From assembly GCA_029948255.1 (NCBI GenBank), contig JALIZF010001785.1, positions 620,001 to 684,000 of the forward strand: 64,000 nucleotides of DNA, written 5' to 3'. The notes under the pieces were generated by a model. It worked only from the letters and a program-made list of their open reading frames with translations. It was not told the origin of the DNA and made no database searches. The stretch is from Telmatactis stephensoni. Its lineage: Eukaryota > Cnidaria > Anthozoa > Actiniaria > Isophelliidae. A program made the position numbers and the translations under genes. This document shows, in pieces, positions 38,932 through 51,600 of the stretch; positions within the stretch are counted from its first letter, which is position 1, and each line of letters starts with the position of its first letter.

Positions 38932-41900
38932 ATGCTTTTCGAAGTTTTTGAAACAAAGGAAAAAGGACGAGGTCTGAAGGCACTTCAAGACCTTCATACA
39001 GGACAGAAAGTGCTAGAGGAGGAACCAGTTGTATGCGTGCTAAGCAAAAATCTTCGTAGACTATTCTGCGACCAATGCTTCAAACTAAATGACAACCTTC
39101 TCAGATGCTCAGCATGCAAATTTGCAAGGTATTGCGGACAGCAATGTCAAAGAAAAGCATGGAAAACACATAAAAATGAATGCAAAAGATTCCTTGCAAT
39201 AGCTCCTCTGGTACCAACCGATTTAGTCAGACTTATGTACAAAATTCTTGAAATGAAAATGGCTAATGTAGACATGTCCTGGTATGAGAAGTTGGTATCC
39301 AATGTGGATTGCATAGGGGAAGAAAGGAAGAAGGATTTTGTGTCGGTCATTGCTGTGCTTGGACAATTTGCAGGACAAGATTGCATAACAAGGTTTACTT
39401 CATCTGAAATTTTTGAGCTTTTTGCCAGAATATCTTGTAATAGTTTTAGTATTTGTGATGGGGAAATGCAGCCCGCAGGTGAGCCAAGTTAGCAAAAATC
39501 ACCTTCTATTAGGGTGTAACTTTTAGGACAACATTGTTGGGCTAAGAGTTGGTGTAGTGTAATGGGTGAATTCGGGGCTATTTTGGAGCAAAATTATCTT
39601 TTCCTTAAAACAGTGCAATATTGCAACATTTTTCTTGAAACATGTTTGATATATAGCTAGCCACCCCCTCTCCCCATTCAGAATTCCTGGATCTGTCCTT
39701 GTGTAACATGGCATGTGGCTAAAATCTTTGGTGCAACATCATGGCAACATGTCGCAGGTTTTTGAATGAGCTTCAAAAACTGTCAATGTTTCTGTCATTT
39801 GCCATATAGCCACTATTCCATATTTCACTATCCCATCTCTTACAGCACAAATTTCAAAACTGTGACCAGTGTTTACGTATTTGCATACTTTTGTCTTGCC
39901 ATCCTCCAATTAGTACTTAGATAAGAGATAAGATAGGATCCTCGGCTGTTAATTGGATGATTGCTCTTTCAAAAGAATGTGAATACATTGTAGTTAGTCA
40001 TACTTTTGGGCTTTGTGCTGTAACAGTTTTCCAAGAGACTAAGACATGCGTGTTGCACTATATGTGTTTTCCTGTATTCTGGCTAATTTTTGACCTCAGT
40101 CCACTTGCGTGTTGGATTGGAAATTTTTCAATTTTTTTGTGCATTCACTTTCAGCATTGGCTGACAGCATTCAAATCAAATTATAAAATTTGCTCAAATA
40201 TGGGGCAACACATCAATTTCTGCTGCCAAAGGTTTTTATTAGAGTTTTTCACAAGCAGCTATGACATCATGACAAAATCCCTTTATATTTTTGTTACAAG
40301 AGTAATATTATTTTGTTTGATGATTTTAAATTATGGTCAATTTTGATTCTACAGGGGTAGGAATATACTCCTTGGCTTCTATGCTTAACCACTCTTGTTC
40401 TCCAAACTGTGTTGCTGTGTTTAATGGAAGGAAACTGTCAGTCCGAGCTGTAAATAAGATCAACAGTGGAGATGAATTGACCATTAGCTACACAGAACTT
40501 CTTGCACCAAGCAAAGTCAGGCAAAAAGAACTCCAACAACAGTATTTCTTTGACTGTTGCTGTCCCAAATGTCTGAATGCTGATAAAGAGGACTCGCTAG
40601 TAAATGCTTTTAATTGTGCAAATCAAAGCTGTCAAAATCCTGTACCAGAAACAGGTATACACTGTTAGTTCGATGTGTTTGCTTCTTTGAGTGTGCTTAG
40701 TTGATTGAGCATTGGACTGGAAATCTGAAGGTTGTGGGTTCACACCACACTGAGGGCTTGGATTTTTTCTGAGCTAAAATCCCCACTTGAAGAAGCAAAC
40801 ACATTAAACTAATGCATTTCCAAGTGACAATCCATCCATTAACTTACATTAGGTGTACAGTTCTAATGGGATTTTTGAAAGTTGTCTACTTATGAGTTTA
40901 ATTTTTAGGGAGATGTGAAATGAATGAATGAATGTGATATTTCATCATCTCCTATTCCCTTCTTGTGTCTAATAGCATTTCTTAAATCTGAAGTAGAAGG
41001 TTGAATGAAAGATGCAGTGCTAGGAGAGAAATCCCACTGAGGAAACTATGTACCCATAACTGTTTCAGGAAAAGACAGTTGACCTCATAGCTCAGCTGGT
41101 AGAGCATCTCAATGTTATGTTGTCTTTTATTACATCTGTCTATTATGCATCACCATAAAACGTTTTGTCTAAAAATACCTAAATTTTTGTTTTTAGGCAA
41201 ATGCAGCAAGTGTGGCTCAAACAGAGACATAAAACAAATATCAGACATTTGTGTAAAGTCTCAAGAAGTTATTGATGAAATAAAGGAATTGGAACACAAC
41301 ATTGATCCAGATAAAGCCCTTGAACTTTGTGAGAAGACTCTTAAACTACAAGAACCTATCTTGCATCCCTACCACTATCTTCTGATTGGTGTTTTAGACA
41401 AAGCATTTGATTCATGTATATTGTTATCACTTTGGGATAAAGCACTGGAATATGGACTGCGGACTCTAAAACCCTATATGAGTCTTTATCACAATTATCA
41501 TCCAAACACTGGAATACAGTTATTTAGAATTGGTAAGTTTTCAAATCAAATGAAAGTGTATTGTGAAACAAAATTCTTGTTATTGTGAAGTCTGTGAAGT
41601 GGCTTTATTTACATGTATGTATTCTGGCATATAGTATTGTGACTGGTTGATGGATGCCATGAAATGCCTCTTTAATTAATAATAATTGTTAATAATTATT
41701 CTTGGTTTGCAACTAGCATTCCCAAGAGAGTGAATCAAACAAAAGACATGGTAGCCATGTTGAAGATTTTTATCCTGATTTTCTATTGTCAATACCACAA
41801 ACATGGCAGCCATGTCTTGTGTCACTACATTCTCCAGGGAATGCTTGCAAACCAAGAATTGGGGTAATCCCAATTGGTTTTTGCCAGAGTATATGATATG

Positions 41901-42104
41901 AAAATGTCTATTTTCTGTTTTCTTTCAGGAAAAATACAGACTTTCTTAGGGGATCTTAAAACAGGAGTGAGTACATTAGAGAAAGCACTTACAGTCATTG
42001 AAGTTACCCATGGTGCTGAGCACCCAACAGTGCAACAACTCAGAGAGGTGATAGCTGAAGCATCAGAGGAGTACCGACAACAAAGAATGAATTCAGTGTC
42101 ATAA
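38932..42104 (+). CDS. SMYD3-like SET and MYND lysine methyltransferase
   Basis: Transfers methyl groups from S-adenosylmethionine to lysines of histones and cytosolic proteins. Exons are 38932-39478, 40355-40654, 41197-41532 and 41929-42104, all GT-AG and all breaking after the first codon base, joining into 452 codons plus stop (human SMYD3 is 428). Residues 12-15 are the GRGL cofactor motif. The MYND zinc finger has the full set: Cys46, 49, 59, 62, 68 and 72, His80 and Cys84. SET motifs are NHSC at 194-197 and GDELTISY with Tyr228, followed by post-SET cysteines. The C-terminal TPR-like region ends with 'EVTHGAEHP'. The pattern 'CNSFSICDGEMQ' favours SMYD3 over SMYD1 or SMYD2. There are four coding exons. 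All catalytic residues I can see are kept. Confidence 0.93.
40690..40760 (+). repeat. tRNA-derived SINE-like relic in SMYD3 intron 2
   Basis: 'gcttagttgattgagcattg' resembles an A box and 'gttgtgggttcacacc' a B box, at tRNA-like spacing. The acceptor stem is not intact. Confidence 0.5.
41080..41110 (+). repeat. 5' tRNA fragment in SMYD3 intron 2
   Basis: 'cctcatagctcagctggta' followed by 'gagcatc' is a good D-arm and A box, but no anticodon or T arm follows. Probably a truncated tRNA-derived SINE head. Confidence 0.5.
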
Positions 42105-42281
42105 AGTATATGTATTATGTACAAGCTTGGAGTAGAGGTGTAGGATAGTGTCTACCAAATCATCTGTTGTGTGACTTTTTTAGCCTTATTGCCATTGTTT
42201 ATAGGTAACCAGAACCTTAAATCCTGTAAAATATGTATTTTTTGAAAAGTTGTATATATGTACATATGTTTGTAGTTACTA

Positions 42282-42287
42282 AATAAA
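42282..42287 (+). terminator. SMYD3 poly(A) signal AATAAA
   Basis: 178 bp after the stop, followed by T- and GT-rich sequence suited to cleavage. Confidence 0.6.
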
Positions 42288-42297
42288 CACGTTGTAA

Positions 42298-42406
42298 ATT
42301 GTATTGTGTAATTATGTTGTAAAAAATTGTATTGTACTGTATTGTATATTTGTATTGTATTGTATACCGGTATTTGTATTTGTATTGTATTGTATTGTAT
42401 TATTGT
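42298..42406. repeat. ATTGT-rich microsatellite
   Basis: Irregular repeats of 'gtatt' or 'tattgt' lie just beyond the SMYD3 poly(A) signal. Confidence 0.8.
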
Positions 42407-43409
42407 CAGATGACTGACAATCCACCATTTATGACAACTGATAGAAACAATTTATACTCTTTTAAAGCAAATCATGGATTAACCAGAAGTGTGTTGATAT
42501 TTTTAATTCTTTCATTGGTGGATTTACAAATATTATAAACTATACTACATCTAATAGAATCAGTTTGATTTCAAAGAGTTTCTTAGATAAAGGTGTAAAA
42601 GCAGAACTATTTTAGTTCAATATTATGAAGAAATTGAACTCATGCTATGCAATGTATTTTCCCTCGTATCATTATTTTACAGATAGAAATAATTATATTA
42701 CTTAGTTTGCAAAGCAGGCATTCTTCGGAGTTTGGGATTCCCATGAGAAAATTATAGACATGCAAGAATAGCTGGTATTGCTGATACATTCCATTGGCTC
42801 TGGACAAACGTTTCAATTTGAGGCTGTCATACCAAAAAATAAAACAAATGTACAGAAACTTGCCCGATAGCCTCAACCCAAAACGTTTGTTCAAAGTTAT
42901 TGGAGTGTAATGTCTATGTCAGCTATTGCAGCTGAGCAAAACTGACAACTCCCGCATGGCAGTCTAGTATTGTAGCAATGCTTTGTTGATATTAATTCAA
43001 AGAATTAATTTAAAGAATTCTGTCAAACGCAGAGAGCAAGCTATAGTAGAATTCATACATAAAATTACAGTTTAAAGAAATATATTAGTTCCATTCGAGT
43101 AGACTTCGTATGACTGTGAAAATAGCACTGCACAGTCATGGTCATGGCTGGAATTTTGAATGTTTTTATAGAGATCACAGCACTGACATGGTGACGGCAG
43201 TGCCATCCATTTCACATTTACACAAAATCTGCTCTATTATGTACTTTTAGAATTATACTCTTTGTACTTATGATACAAAAAAATCCTGAGAAAACTGTTT
43301 CCAGAGACTGACTAATACATTGTCCATGAAAGTTTCAATTATATTCATCTGAAAGTTTGTCTGACATATTGTGCACCTGGGATTGGTCTGTATGGTTAGC
43401 CAATCAAAG

Positions 43410-43505
43410 AGTAGCCTGCTTTGCTGGCAGTCTGCAGTTTTTGGGGTCTTTCTTCTTCCACCTCAAAAACTGCAGACCGCCAGCAACGCAGGTTAATCAA
43501 AGAGT
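43410..43505. mobile_element. Small foldback
   Basis: 'agcctgctttgctggcagtc' with 'tgcagttttt' pairs with 'aaaaactgcagaccgccagc' and 'aacgcaggtt' across about 20 bp. MITE-like hairpin without coding capacity. Confidence 0.6.
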
Positions 43506-43510
43506 GAGAT

Positions 43511-43628
43511 AGTCTCCTCTGCAGATGTACTCTGGGTCATCACACAAAGCTTAGCTCCCCAACTGTAACATGTTGCTTGGGGAGCTAAGCACTGCATGAT
43601 GACCCAAAGGACATCTGCGAAGGAGGCT
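43511..43628. mobile_element. Foldback with 50-bp arms
   Basis: 'agtctcctctgcagatgt' through 'cttagctcccc' pairs with 'ggggagctaag' through 'acatctgcgaaggaggct'. The loop is about 18 bp. It lies only a few bases from the previous foldback. Confidence 0.7.
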
Positions 43629-43715
43629 AAGATTGAGATAAGGGAATTTTTTATTATTCTCTTGAGAAGACTTAATTAGGGAAAACAGAGCTTACAGCCA
43701 GTGTTTTCACAACTG

Positions 43716-43746
<31 letters not shown>

Positions 43747-44015
43747 TCAAGCCTTTTACTACTAAAGCAAGATGGCTGGTAAACCATCAATACCTTTGTC
43801 AAATTCTTAGGCTCTTGGTATGTTTAAGAAATTCCCTATATTTTACAATATAAATATATACAAAGATATAACATTTTTGAGCCTAGTAATTCTGGAAAAC
43901 CAATAAGTCTACTTTGGACACGTGTTTCTTAAATAAAATGAACCGCAAATGAAAAAGGTGAGAAAATTAAAAAGTTACACGAGGGTAATTTATACAAACA
44001 AAAATATCCCGTTTT

Positions 44016-44270
44016 AAGGCTCAACAAAATTGTGCAACTTGTCGCGCAACATTGTTGCGTTGTAAGTTGCAGAGCAAATGTTGCTCGTATTACCACCCCG
44101 TGCGCAACAAATTTTCTTTGTTGCAAAAAGTAGACAGTGGTTCTACTTCGTGCAACGGAATTTTTTTGCGCGCGGGGTGGTAATACGAGCAACATTTGCT
44201 CTGCAACTTGCAACGCAACAATGTTGCGCGACAAGTTGCACGATTTTGTTGCTCGTATTACCGGGCCTTT
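44016..44270. mobile_element. MITE with GTTGC-rich arms
   Basis: The left arm (about 44,016-44,106) and right arm (about 44,166-44,270) are inverted copies centred on 'caacttgtcgcgcaacattg' and 'gagcaaatgttgctcgtatt'. The outermost part of the right arm has an extra 'gctcgtattaccgggcc' that the left arm lacks, suggesting a deletion at the left end. No open frame is credible. Confidence 0.8.
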
Positions 44271-44324
44271 AGCTTTGATGCGACTTACTAGTAGATATAC
44301 TTATTTGCACAAACACTTACCCTT

Positions 44325-44545
44325 TCAAAATCTTTGAACTTAGAAGCTGACACCAAAATAGCTCCTGGGTACACTATCACTTACTATATGGATTTTCATA
44401 TGTTTTATCTATGAATTCGCTACATGGTACGTGTTTGGAATACCAAGACTTTATCTCAGTCGCCGTTTGAAACGTCCACGTCCACGCTTCTTTAAAATCA
44501 TCTAATCAACAGATTTCCCAATGTTCATTTCGGTCTCAGCTTCAT
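44325..44545 (-). repeat. Dispersed repeat copy 1, 3' side of NCX
   Basis: About 220 bp matching 59,693-59,912 in reverse orientation. Shared stretches include 'gaacattggga' with 'atctgttgatta', 'gtggacgtggacgtttcaaac' split over two blocks, and 'ttggtattccaaacac'. Origin unknown. Confidence 0.75.
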
Positions 44546-44624
44546 GCAAGATTTAAAAGTTACGTAAAATGAATGAATGAAAACAGCTGAAAATTTAAAG
44601 TACCTCAAATAGGTAGAAAATTAC

Positions 44625-44626
<2 letters not shown>

Positions 44627-44678
<52 letters not shown>
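44627..44678. repeat. (GA)n microsatellite in the NCX 3' flank
   Basis: About 25 GA dinucleotides, 71 bp beyond the NCX stop; it would read as (TC)n in a 3' UTR. Confidence 0.95.
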
Positions 44679-44684
<6 letters not shown>

Positions 44685-44748
44685 AAAACATTGAATATAA
44701 TTAAATGTGCTTTGATTAAACTGTCTAAAATTTCCATCCCTTTTTCAT

Positions 44749-47700
44749 TTAAAATGTAATAATGTTATATGAAACCAGTGATGAAATAAGGATGTAGACG
44801 ACCCACAGCGAAACGAAGAACGCTCCTGTAATGTACTTGGTTTTGGCAGGTCCTCCAAGCTCGGCTCCTCCCAAGGCCTTGACGTAACGCCTTAATACTA
44901 ACACACTGAGGCACAGCACGGCGCATACACAATATGTAACAACGCTGATAACTAATGAGCCTGCATTCACATGGAAGGTGTTTCCCTACAAAAAGATCAC
45001 GTTATTACCACAAATAGTATATACCACGTAAAGAGGGAATATATTGCTGATATCTTTTGCGCAAAAGAATTAATTGTTAAGACCTAGCAGAATAGATTGT
45101 GCACGCATACCGAAAATTATCGTTAAGTTAGGAGGCGCTGCACCCCTGTTCCTGTTGAGTTCCGTCCCGTTTCACTTAGCGCAGTTTTCCAGCGTATGGC
45201 ACTGAAAAAAGCGTACGGCACGTACCACGTTAGAGTATTTTCCTGATGACTGCAAACGGTCACGGCACGGTTACTAAATCAATTTTTCTGCACAGAACGT
45301 TTGGGTAGGAGATACTGAATGTACCGGCTGAGTTTGCCAAGGCAATAACTGCGAAAACGAGGGCTTCCTAGTAAATGCGTGAGCGATAAGAGCATACTTA
45401 CTTTAACTGCATGGTATATCGTGGCGATAACCCAGGGTGTTCCCAATCCAAGAAACACATTGACTGAATTACTACCAGTCACATTACCAATGGATGCATC
45501 GGCATATTTCTCCGACACTGCTGCAGTTTTACTGGCAAATAAGTCAGGAAGACTGGTTCCCATGGCAACGAACGTAATTGCAGTGACTTCCTTTTTTAGG
45601 CCGATTAAACACCCAAATATGGTCGCAAGATCACCGACTACAGCGGTTAAGAGTCCAATCATCGCAAGGGCGACAAAGAAGGTAACCCAGCCTCCAGCCC
45701 ATGTACATGGTGGACAGATGGCGAAAATAATCTTGAAATACAATAGAATAATGCAATCAGATTGTTTTAAACGAAGTTGGTTCAATATTCAATGTCCGTA
45801 ACCCTTTATCGAAATATATATACAAGGGCAAACGTTGGGGAAGCGGATAATGGGCCGCGTCCTGGGTCTCTATGACGTTATAAGCGGATAAAGACGACGG
45901 GGCCGTTATCGGCTTCTGCCATACATTTAACGGGTGTTTGTCAAAATGCATGTCATTTTCAGACAAGTTTACAACTGGGGCCTGTTTCTCGAAAGACCTG
46001 ATAATCTTACGGACCCGTTAATATACGGGAAAAATTACGGGAATGCGCGCGTACACCTGTAAAATTGCCTGTGAAATCATAGAAACTGAAAATAACAAGC
46101 GGCGCTTCGAAAAACAACCGTGAACTATTGTACCCCTAAAAAATACCGGAAGTCTTTTAAGAAGGGCGTGGAACTAATGAACATAAAATTGAACGGTCGA
46201 AACGCTTTTGTTGGGCAAATTTCTTCCATTTGAGAAATCGCTGATTTTTACCCAGTACCCGGTGCTTTTACAATGGAGTCCCCCCCCCCCCCCCACCGTG
46301 TTATCGGGTCTTTCGAGAAATGGGTACTGATCAAATATCGATGGCATTATGATGTAATCATGTTACCTTCCAAGCAAACGTTAAAAAATGCATGATATAG
46401 TCCATGGTGGTCGCATTTTCTACATCTCCACCGTTAACAGTCATGGCCTCACGAAATTGCGCTCCCCATGAAGACGAACCGAGTTGTAAACGATCCAAGT
46501 TGAGATGGGTCAGCGCGACAACTCGATCAAACAGCCGTTTATACTCTGCATAAAACAAAAAAAACAATTTTAGTTTTTCTTCCACAACACGTGACCTAAG
46601 GGCATTTTCCCGCCATTTTCCATAACTGTTATCGAAGTAATGGCCGGCATTTTTCTATCGCGACTTCTGATTGGTTAATTTATATGGAGGAATTCTAAAC
46701 CGCTTTCTGATTGGTTTATTTACTCACCATCATCGTTGACGATTGTGACTATAGTTCGCTTGATCTTTCCCAGCTGAGCTCCTCCACTTGGATCAAACAA
46801 TTCTAACAAGAAATTCTCGTCCTTTTCAAAGGCTTTATCGTCCACAATCTCGATATCAATATGCTTAATCTGTTCGCCGTGCTCAAAGACCAGCTCCCCT
46901 TTTCCAATGTTGAAATCTTTGCCACACATGGCCGACTGATCGGTTGTTTTGTAATGAACTGTGATTTTACCGTCCGTTCCCTGTGTTCGTTCGACCATTA
47001 TTTTGGCTTTGCCAATGCTTTCCTTGACCACATAGCTTGGCTTTTGGAACGATAGGACGCCAGGTTCTGAAGAAGGTAAACAAGTTTGTTTCAAGCATTT
47101 GAAAGGCTATAATTTGTGCAAAGCAAAGCAATAGTTTGGCTCCACCACTAGCACGAATTACAATCAATATTCCAGCGAATCACTTCATATCAAAATATTA
47201 CGTGTATGTGTCACATTTTTATAAGTTTGATTTCTGGCAAGTGCAGTGGAGAGAATTAGGGGACTGAATCTCTCTAATTTTTGGGGCATCTTTCCTCATT
47301 ATTACTTTTATTTGCATCCTCACTCCTATCAACCAATGCTTCTGGCTCATTTCTTCCTCTTTCTTTTTTTGGGCTATTTCTTGGGCTATTTCTCCCTTCC
47401 TCCTAAACCATTCCTCTCTAGTCTGGTTAATTTTGATGTTTAACTGTAATCTTACCATCATCATTGATTATTGTGACCTCCATTATACTCTGTTTCCCAC
47501 ACTGAACTCTTGCATCTTTGATGTCATATGGACTCAGCTTGAGAAAGAAAATCTCATTTTCCTCCCATTCATTATCATCTATGATTGTTATATCAATATG
47601 TTTGAGAGTCTCTCCAGGTTTGAATATAAGTGTGTCTTTCTTGGCCTCATAATCTGAGCCAGCCTGCGCAGTACCATCAATAGTTTCATAGCTGTAGTGG

Positions 47701-48553
47701 AAAAGATATAGACAGAGAATTATCATATTAATTTTATCTAATTAAAAAGTTTGAGCTGATATAAAGATAGTTGGATATGATGATGATAATAATACTTATC
47801 ATTCATCATTATCATTATCACTATATCTTACTTGACAGTGGCAGTATGTCCAGTATGTCCAGTCCTTTGAACTCCAATCCTGACCAGTTTGTCACTTTCC
47901 AGGACAGCACATTTACTGGCAGCAAATTCAACTATGGATGGTTTAACTGCATCTGATAAAATATTTTTTTCATCATTAACTTAATTTATTTATGATTATA
48001 CGTAATTACATTATATAATTATTTTAGTCTTTGTGTGATTACAGATAAATATAATGCTGCCTGATAAACATGGGAAAAAAGAAAATAACTAACCTTTGGT
48101 ACCTGCCAAGATTGCAGAAGCACCAGATGTTGAAAATCCAGCTTCAGAGAGTTCCTCATATATCTATGACAGGAATAAAGTATATCATGGTAAGTACTAT
48201 AGAAATTTATTTTAACCAATGTTATCTTACATAACTTCTTTGTTATTACTGAAGAAATAGAAAATGTACAACAACAACAACAACAATGACAACAATAACA
48301 GCAACAACAATAATAATATGCCCTTTCCCTGAAAAGAAACTTGTTACACAGGCAATCATTACCACTTCTCTATAATGTCCACCTCACTATAATGACCACC
48401 TCACTATAATGACCACCTCACTATAATGACCACCTCACTATAATGACCACCGCACTATAATTACCACCTCACTATAATTACCACCTCACTACAATAAATT
48501 ATTAGGTTTTTCACAGCGCTTTGAGCACTAGGAAAGGCGCTTTATCAATATTA

Positions 48554-48652
<99 letters not shown>

Positions 48653-51600
48653 AATTACCACCTCTAGAATGCTAAGCTGTTAACCCCCCTTGCAACTTCA
48701 TAAAATAACAACTACCATATTTAATCTTGGGTCCATTTTGGGTTTTAGCTTATTTCCACCTCCAATGTTTCTAATGGCTCCCACTCTATAGTAGCCATAA
48801 TTCTTAGGTTCTTTTGCTTTGATATGTGCAGCAACCAGCTTTGCTGCATCATCTTCTGAAATTTCTGGGATTTGGCTGACTTCCTGGAATATCAGAAGCA
48901 TAATACTGTTATGTTTAATTATAAGCTTTTTCCTTCATATAAACGGAAGGGGCTCCACGACCGCTTATGCCAATTACTGCTGTAGTATAGTAGGCGAAAC
49001 CAGTTGGCATTTCATTGCTATACTCTTCCTAAAGAGGTGTGTGACCTTTTGCATCGTGGGAAATGAAGATTCAAACATAATTTTGTTATTATAACGGCAG
49101 CACCTTCTCAATAATTTAGAGATTTTTAAACTTGAGCACCCAGCTGGGAGTCTTAAACCTGACCTCCCTCTAAGAGAAAAACACTGAACCGACTAAACCA
49201 AATGGATAATAGTATATAAATAATTGTTATAAATATTGATGACTCTGGAGGGGACACAGTATTTGACCAATGGTCTGTCTGTATTCTAGGTCTAGGCAGC
49301 TGTAATTGTAAACTATTGGTAAACACAAATTGAGGCCCATCATGCTTATTACCTTGATAAAAGTTGCCACCTCTGGGTCCTCTGTAGCGACTGTAAACTT
49401 TTGTCCTCCCTCAGCTGTAGATCAATTCAGACAAGAATTTTTTAAAAATAAATTTTATAATTACCAAAACATTTTCTCTCTTCTCACTCCACATCTTCTC
49501 CTAATACTACCATTTGCATTCGACCATTTACCATGTCATGACAAACTTGTTTTTAAGCTATTTCATTAAGGAATGTAAAATGTGTGAGCATGTCTCTGTA
49601 CTGTGATATAAACATAATGAAAGAATGTAGAGCAAGAGAAAAGCAAGCTTAGGAACACGAGGTGCAGCTCTGAGTGTTTTTCTTGCTTTTCAAGTGCTCT
49701 ACATCTTTCACAGTGTTTATATCACAGTACGGAGACATAAGCGATTGTTTTATATTGCTTTTATAAAATATTTTCGACAGTTTTTTGTGTGAGGCATGTC
49801 TCTATCCTCTGATATAAACATGGTAGCTGAGCCAATTAGCATGCATGTTATATCTAATATTTTATAATACACATTTTATCATTAGAACTGTCAAGTTTGA
49901 CACACGAATCTGTCAAGTTTGAGGCCTGAAACATTAAGTTTGTTGTGTATGTAGTAATATGTTGTGACATTGAGGGTGGTAGTTCTAGTGTAAAGAAGAC
50001 AATGAATTAAACTCAGAATTATATGATGCATGGGGTTTCTATTCAATATTATATTGAATAGAAACTCCATGTGCCATTAGTTTTATTCTTGTGAAGACAA
50101 TATTACACTTTGACATTTGGCTACCTGCTATCCACACACAAAGTATTTCAAGCATAATGCTCGATCCATAGAAAAAAATTATTGTACATGTAGTATTCAT
50201 GAATATTATTTCATTCATTTTAATATTATTTTAGACTTCCTTGAATGTGTGATATTGGTGTCAATCAAAATATCAAATTGGGCCATAAATTATTACTGTT
50301 TACATTTTGTAATACTCCATATACAAAAATTGCAAAAACATATGACTAGTGGAATATTTTTTTTTCTAGAGAATAGAATAATAATTTTAACTATAGATTC
50401 ATGCATTTTCATAAATTGAATTTATAGCACTTTGTAAATATTTATATATTTTATTTATAAGCTTTGCCCTAGGGTGGGAGCAACTCACAGAACTCTTGTT
50501 CCAAAACGAGACTCGAGACACAAAAATACGTATACAAGTGAACAAATTAATAAATACAGGACGTAAGGACACTTAACAACAGAGGCTTTAACGATAAGTT
50601 TTTCAACGGCCTGCTTAGATGACATTTGACGCAGATACTTTTATATGATTGAGGCACTGTAGGATCATAAACTTACAGAGTTAAGTCTAAGTAGTATTTG
50701 CGTAGTTCAGATTTAAAACTATCAATAGATTTGGTGATTTGGTGATGATATATGCAGGCATATAAATTGTTAAGAATGATAACATCTTGTGCATCAGTAA
50801 ACCACTCTATAAACTAAAACGTGGATTCAAGTTTGTATTCACACATGAATTAGGACCTTTTTGCACTATGCAAATTTTTGTTTATTTTGCAAAAAAATTG
50901 GTTCTCAACTGCATTTAACCAAAGCAGACACACTGTTTTATTTCTACAAAATTTTTGTCAAGACTTACCCAACTTCAAAGTTGACCTGCTTTTGGTCAGG
51001 ACAAATTTTTGTCAAGCGTCAAAATTTACAAAATTTGTAATTATATAATTGTCAATAATTATCACAATCCCAAAACTATTGTTCAATTTCCTATTTGACT
51101 GACATTTCATGGTTGGGAAATAATTTTCTGCTTTTTAGTGTGAATATGTTCTCCAAAATAAACATTTGGCGATAGCAAAATTTGTTGTGATTTCTGGTAG
51201 AAACAAGCAAATTTTGACACTGTAGTGAAGAATGGCCCATACTGGATGTAGCCTGATTTCAGACGGCATGGCTCAACGGCCAGCAGTCGAGCCATGCAGT
51301 CTGAAATCAGGCTAATACTGGAGGTAGAAACCACAAAAAAGTAAGTGGGTGTTTTTTGAACTTGTAACAGCTGTACAAAACATCAATAATAACCTCCAGC
51401 AACATTGGATGTTTAGTGCAATATTACACTCTTCGGATACTCTTTTTTGATTAGGAATAGAACATGTTTTTATTGCTAACAACTATGACATTTTCTGTGA
51501 GTGCAATGATATCATGTGAAACAAAATAGCCAATTAAACAAATGTGAAACAAAATAGCCAATTAAACAAATGCAGACAAACAAACAACAAAGTCTTCAGT

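Larger units (their letters stand above)
42410..44748. other. Convergent spacer, SMYD3 / NCX
   Basis: No gene is seen. It contains two hairpins (43,410-43,505 and 43,511-43,628), a poly(A) run at about 43,722-43,746, a GTTGC-rich MITE, a dispersed repeat shared with 59,693-59,912 and a (GA)n tract in the NCX 3' flank. Confidence 0.6.

Noticed and set aside
41080..41110. Functional tRNA gene
   Set aside because: Only the acceptor-proximal part and D arm are seen; the anticodon and T arms are missing.
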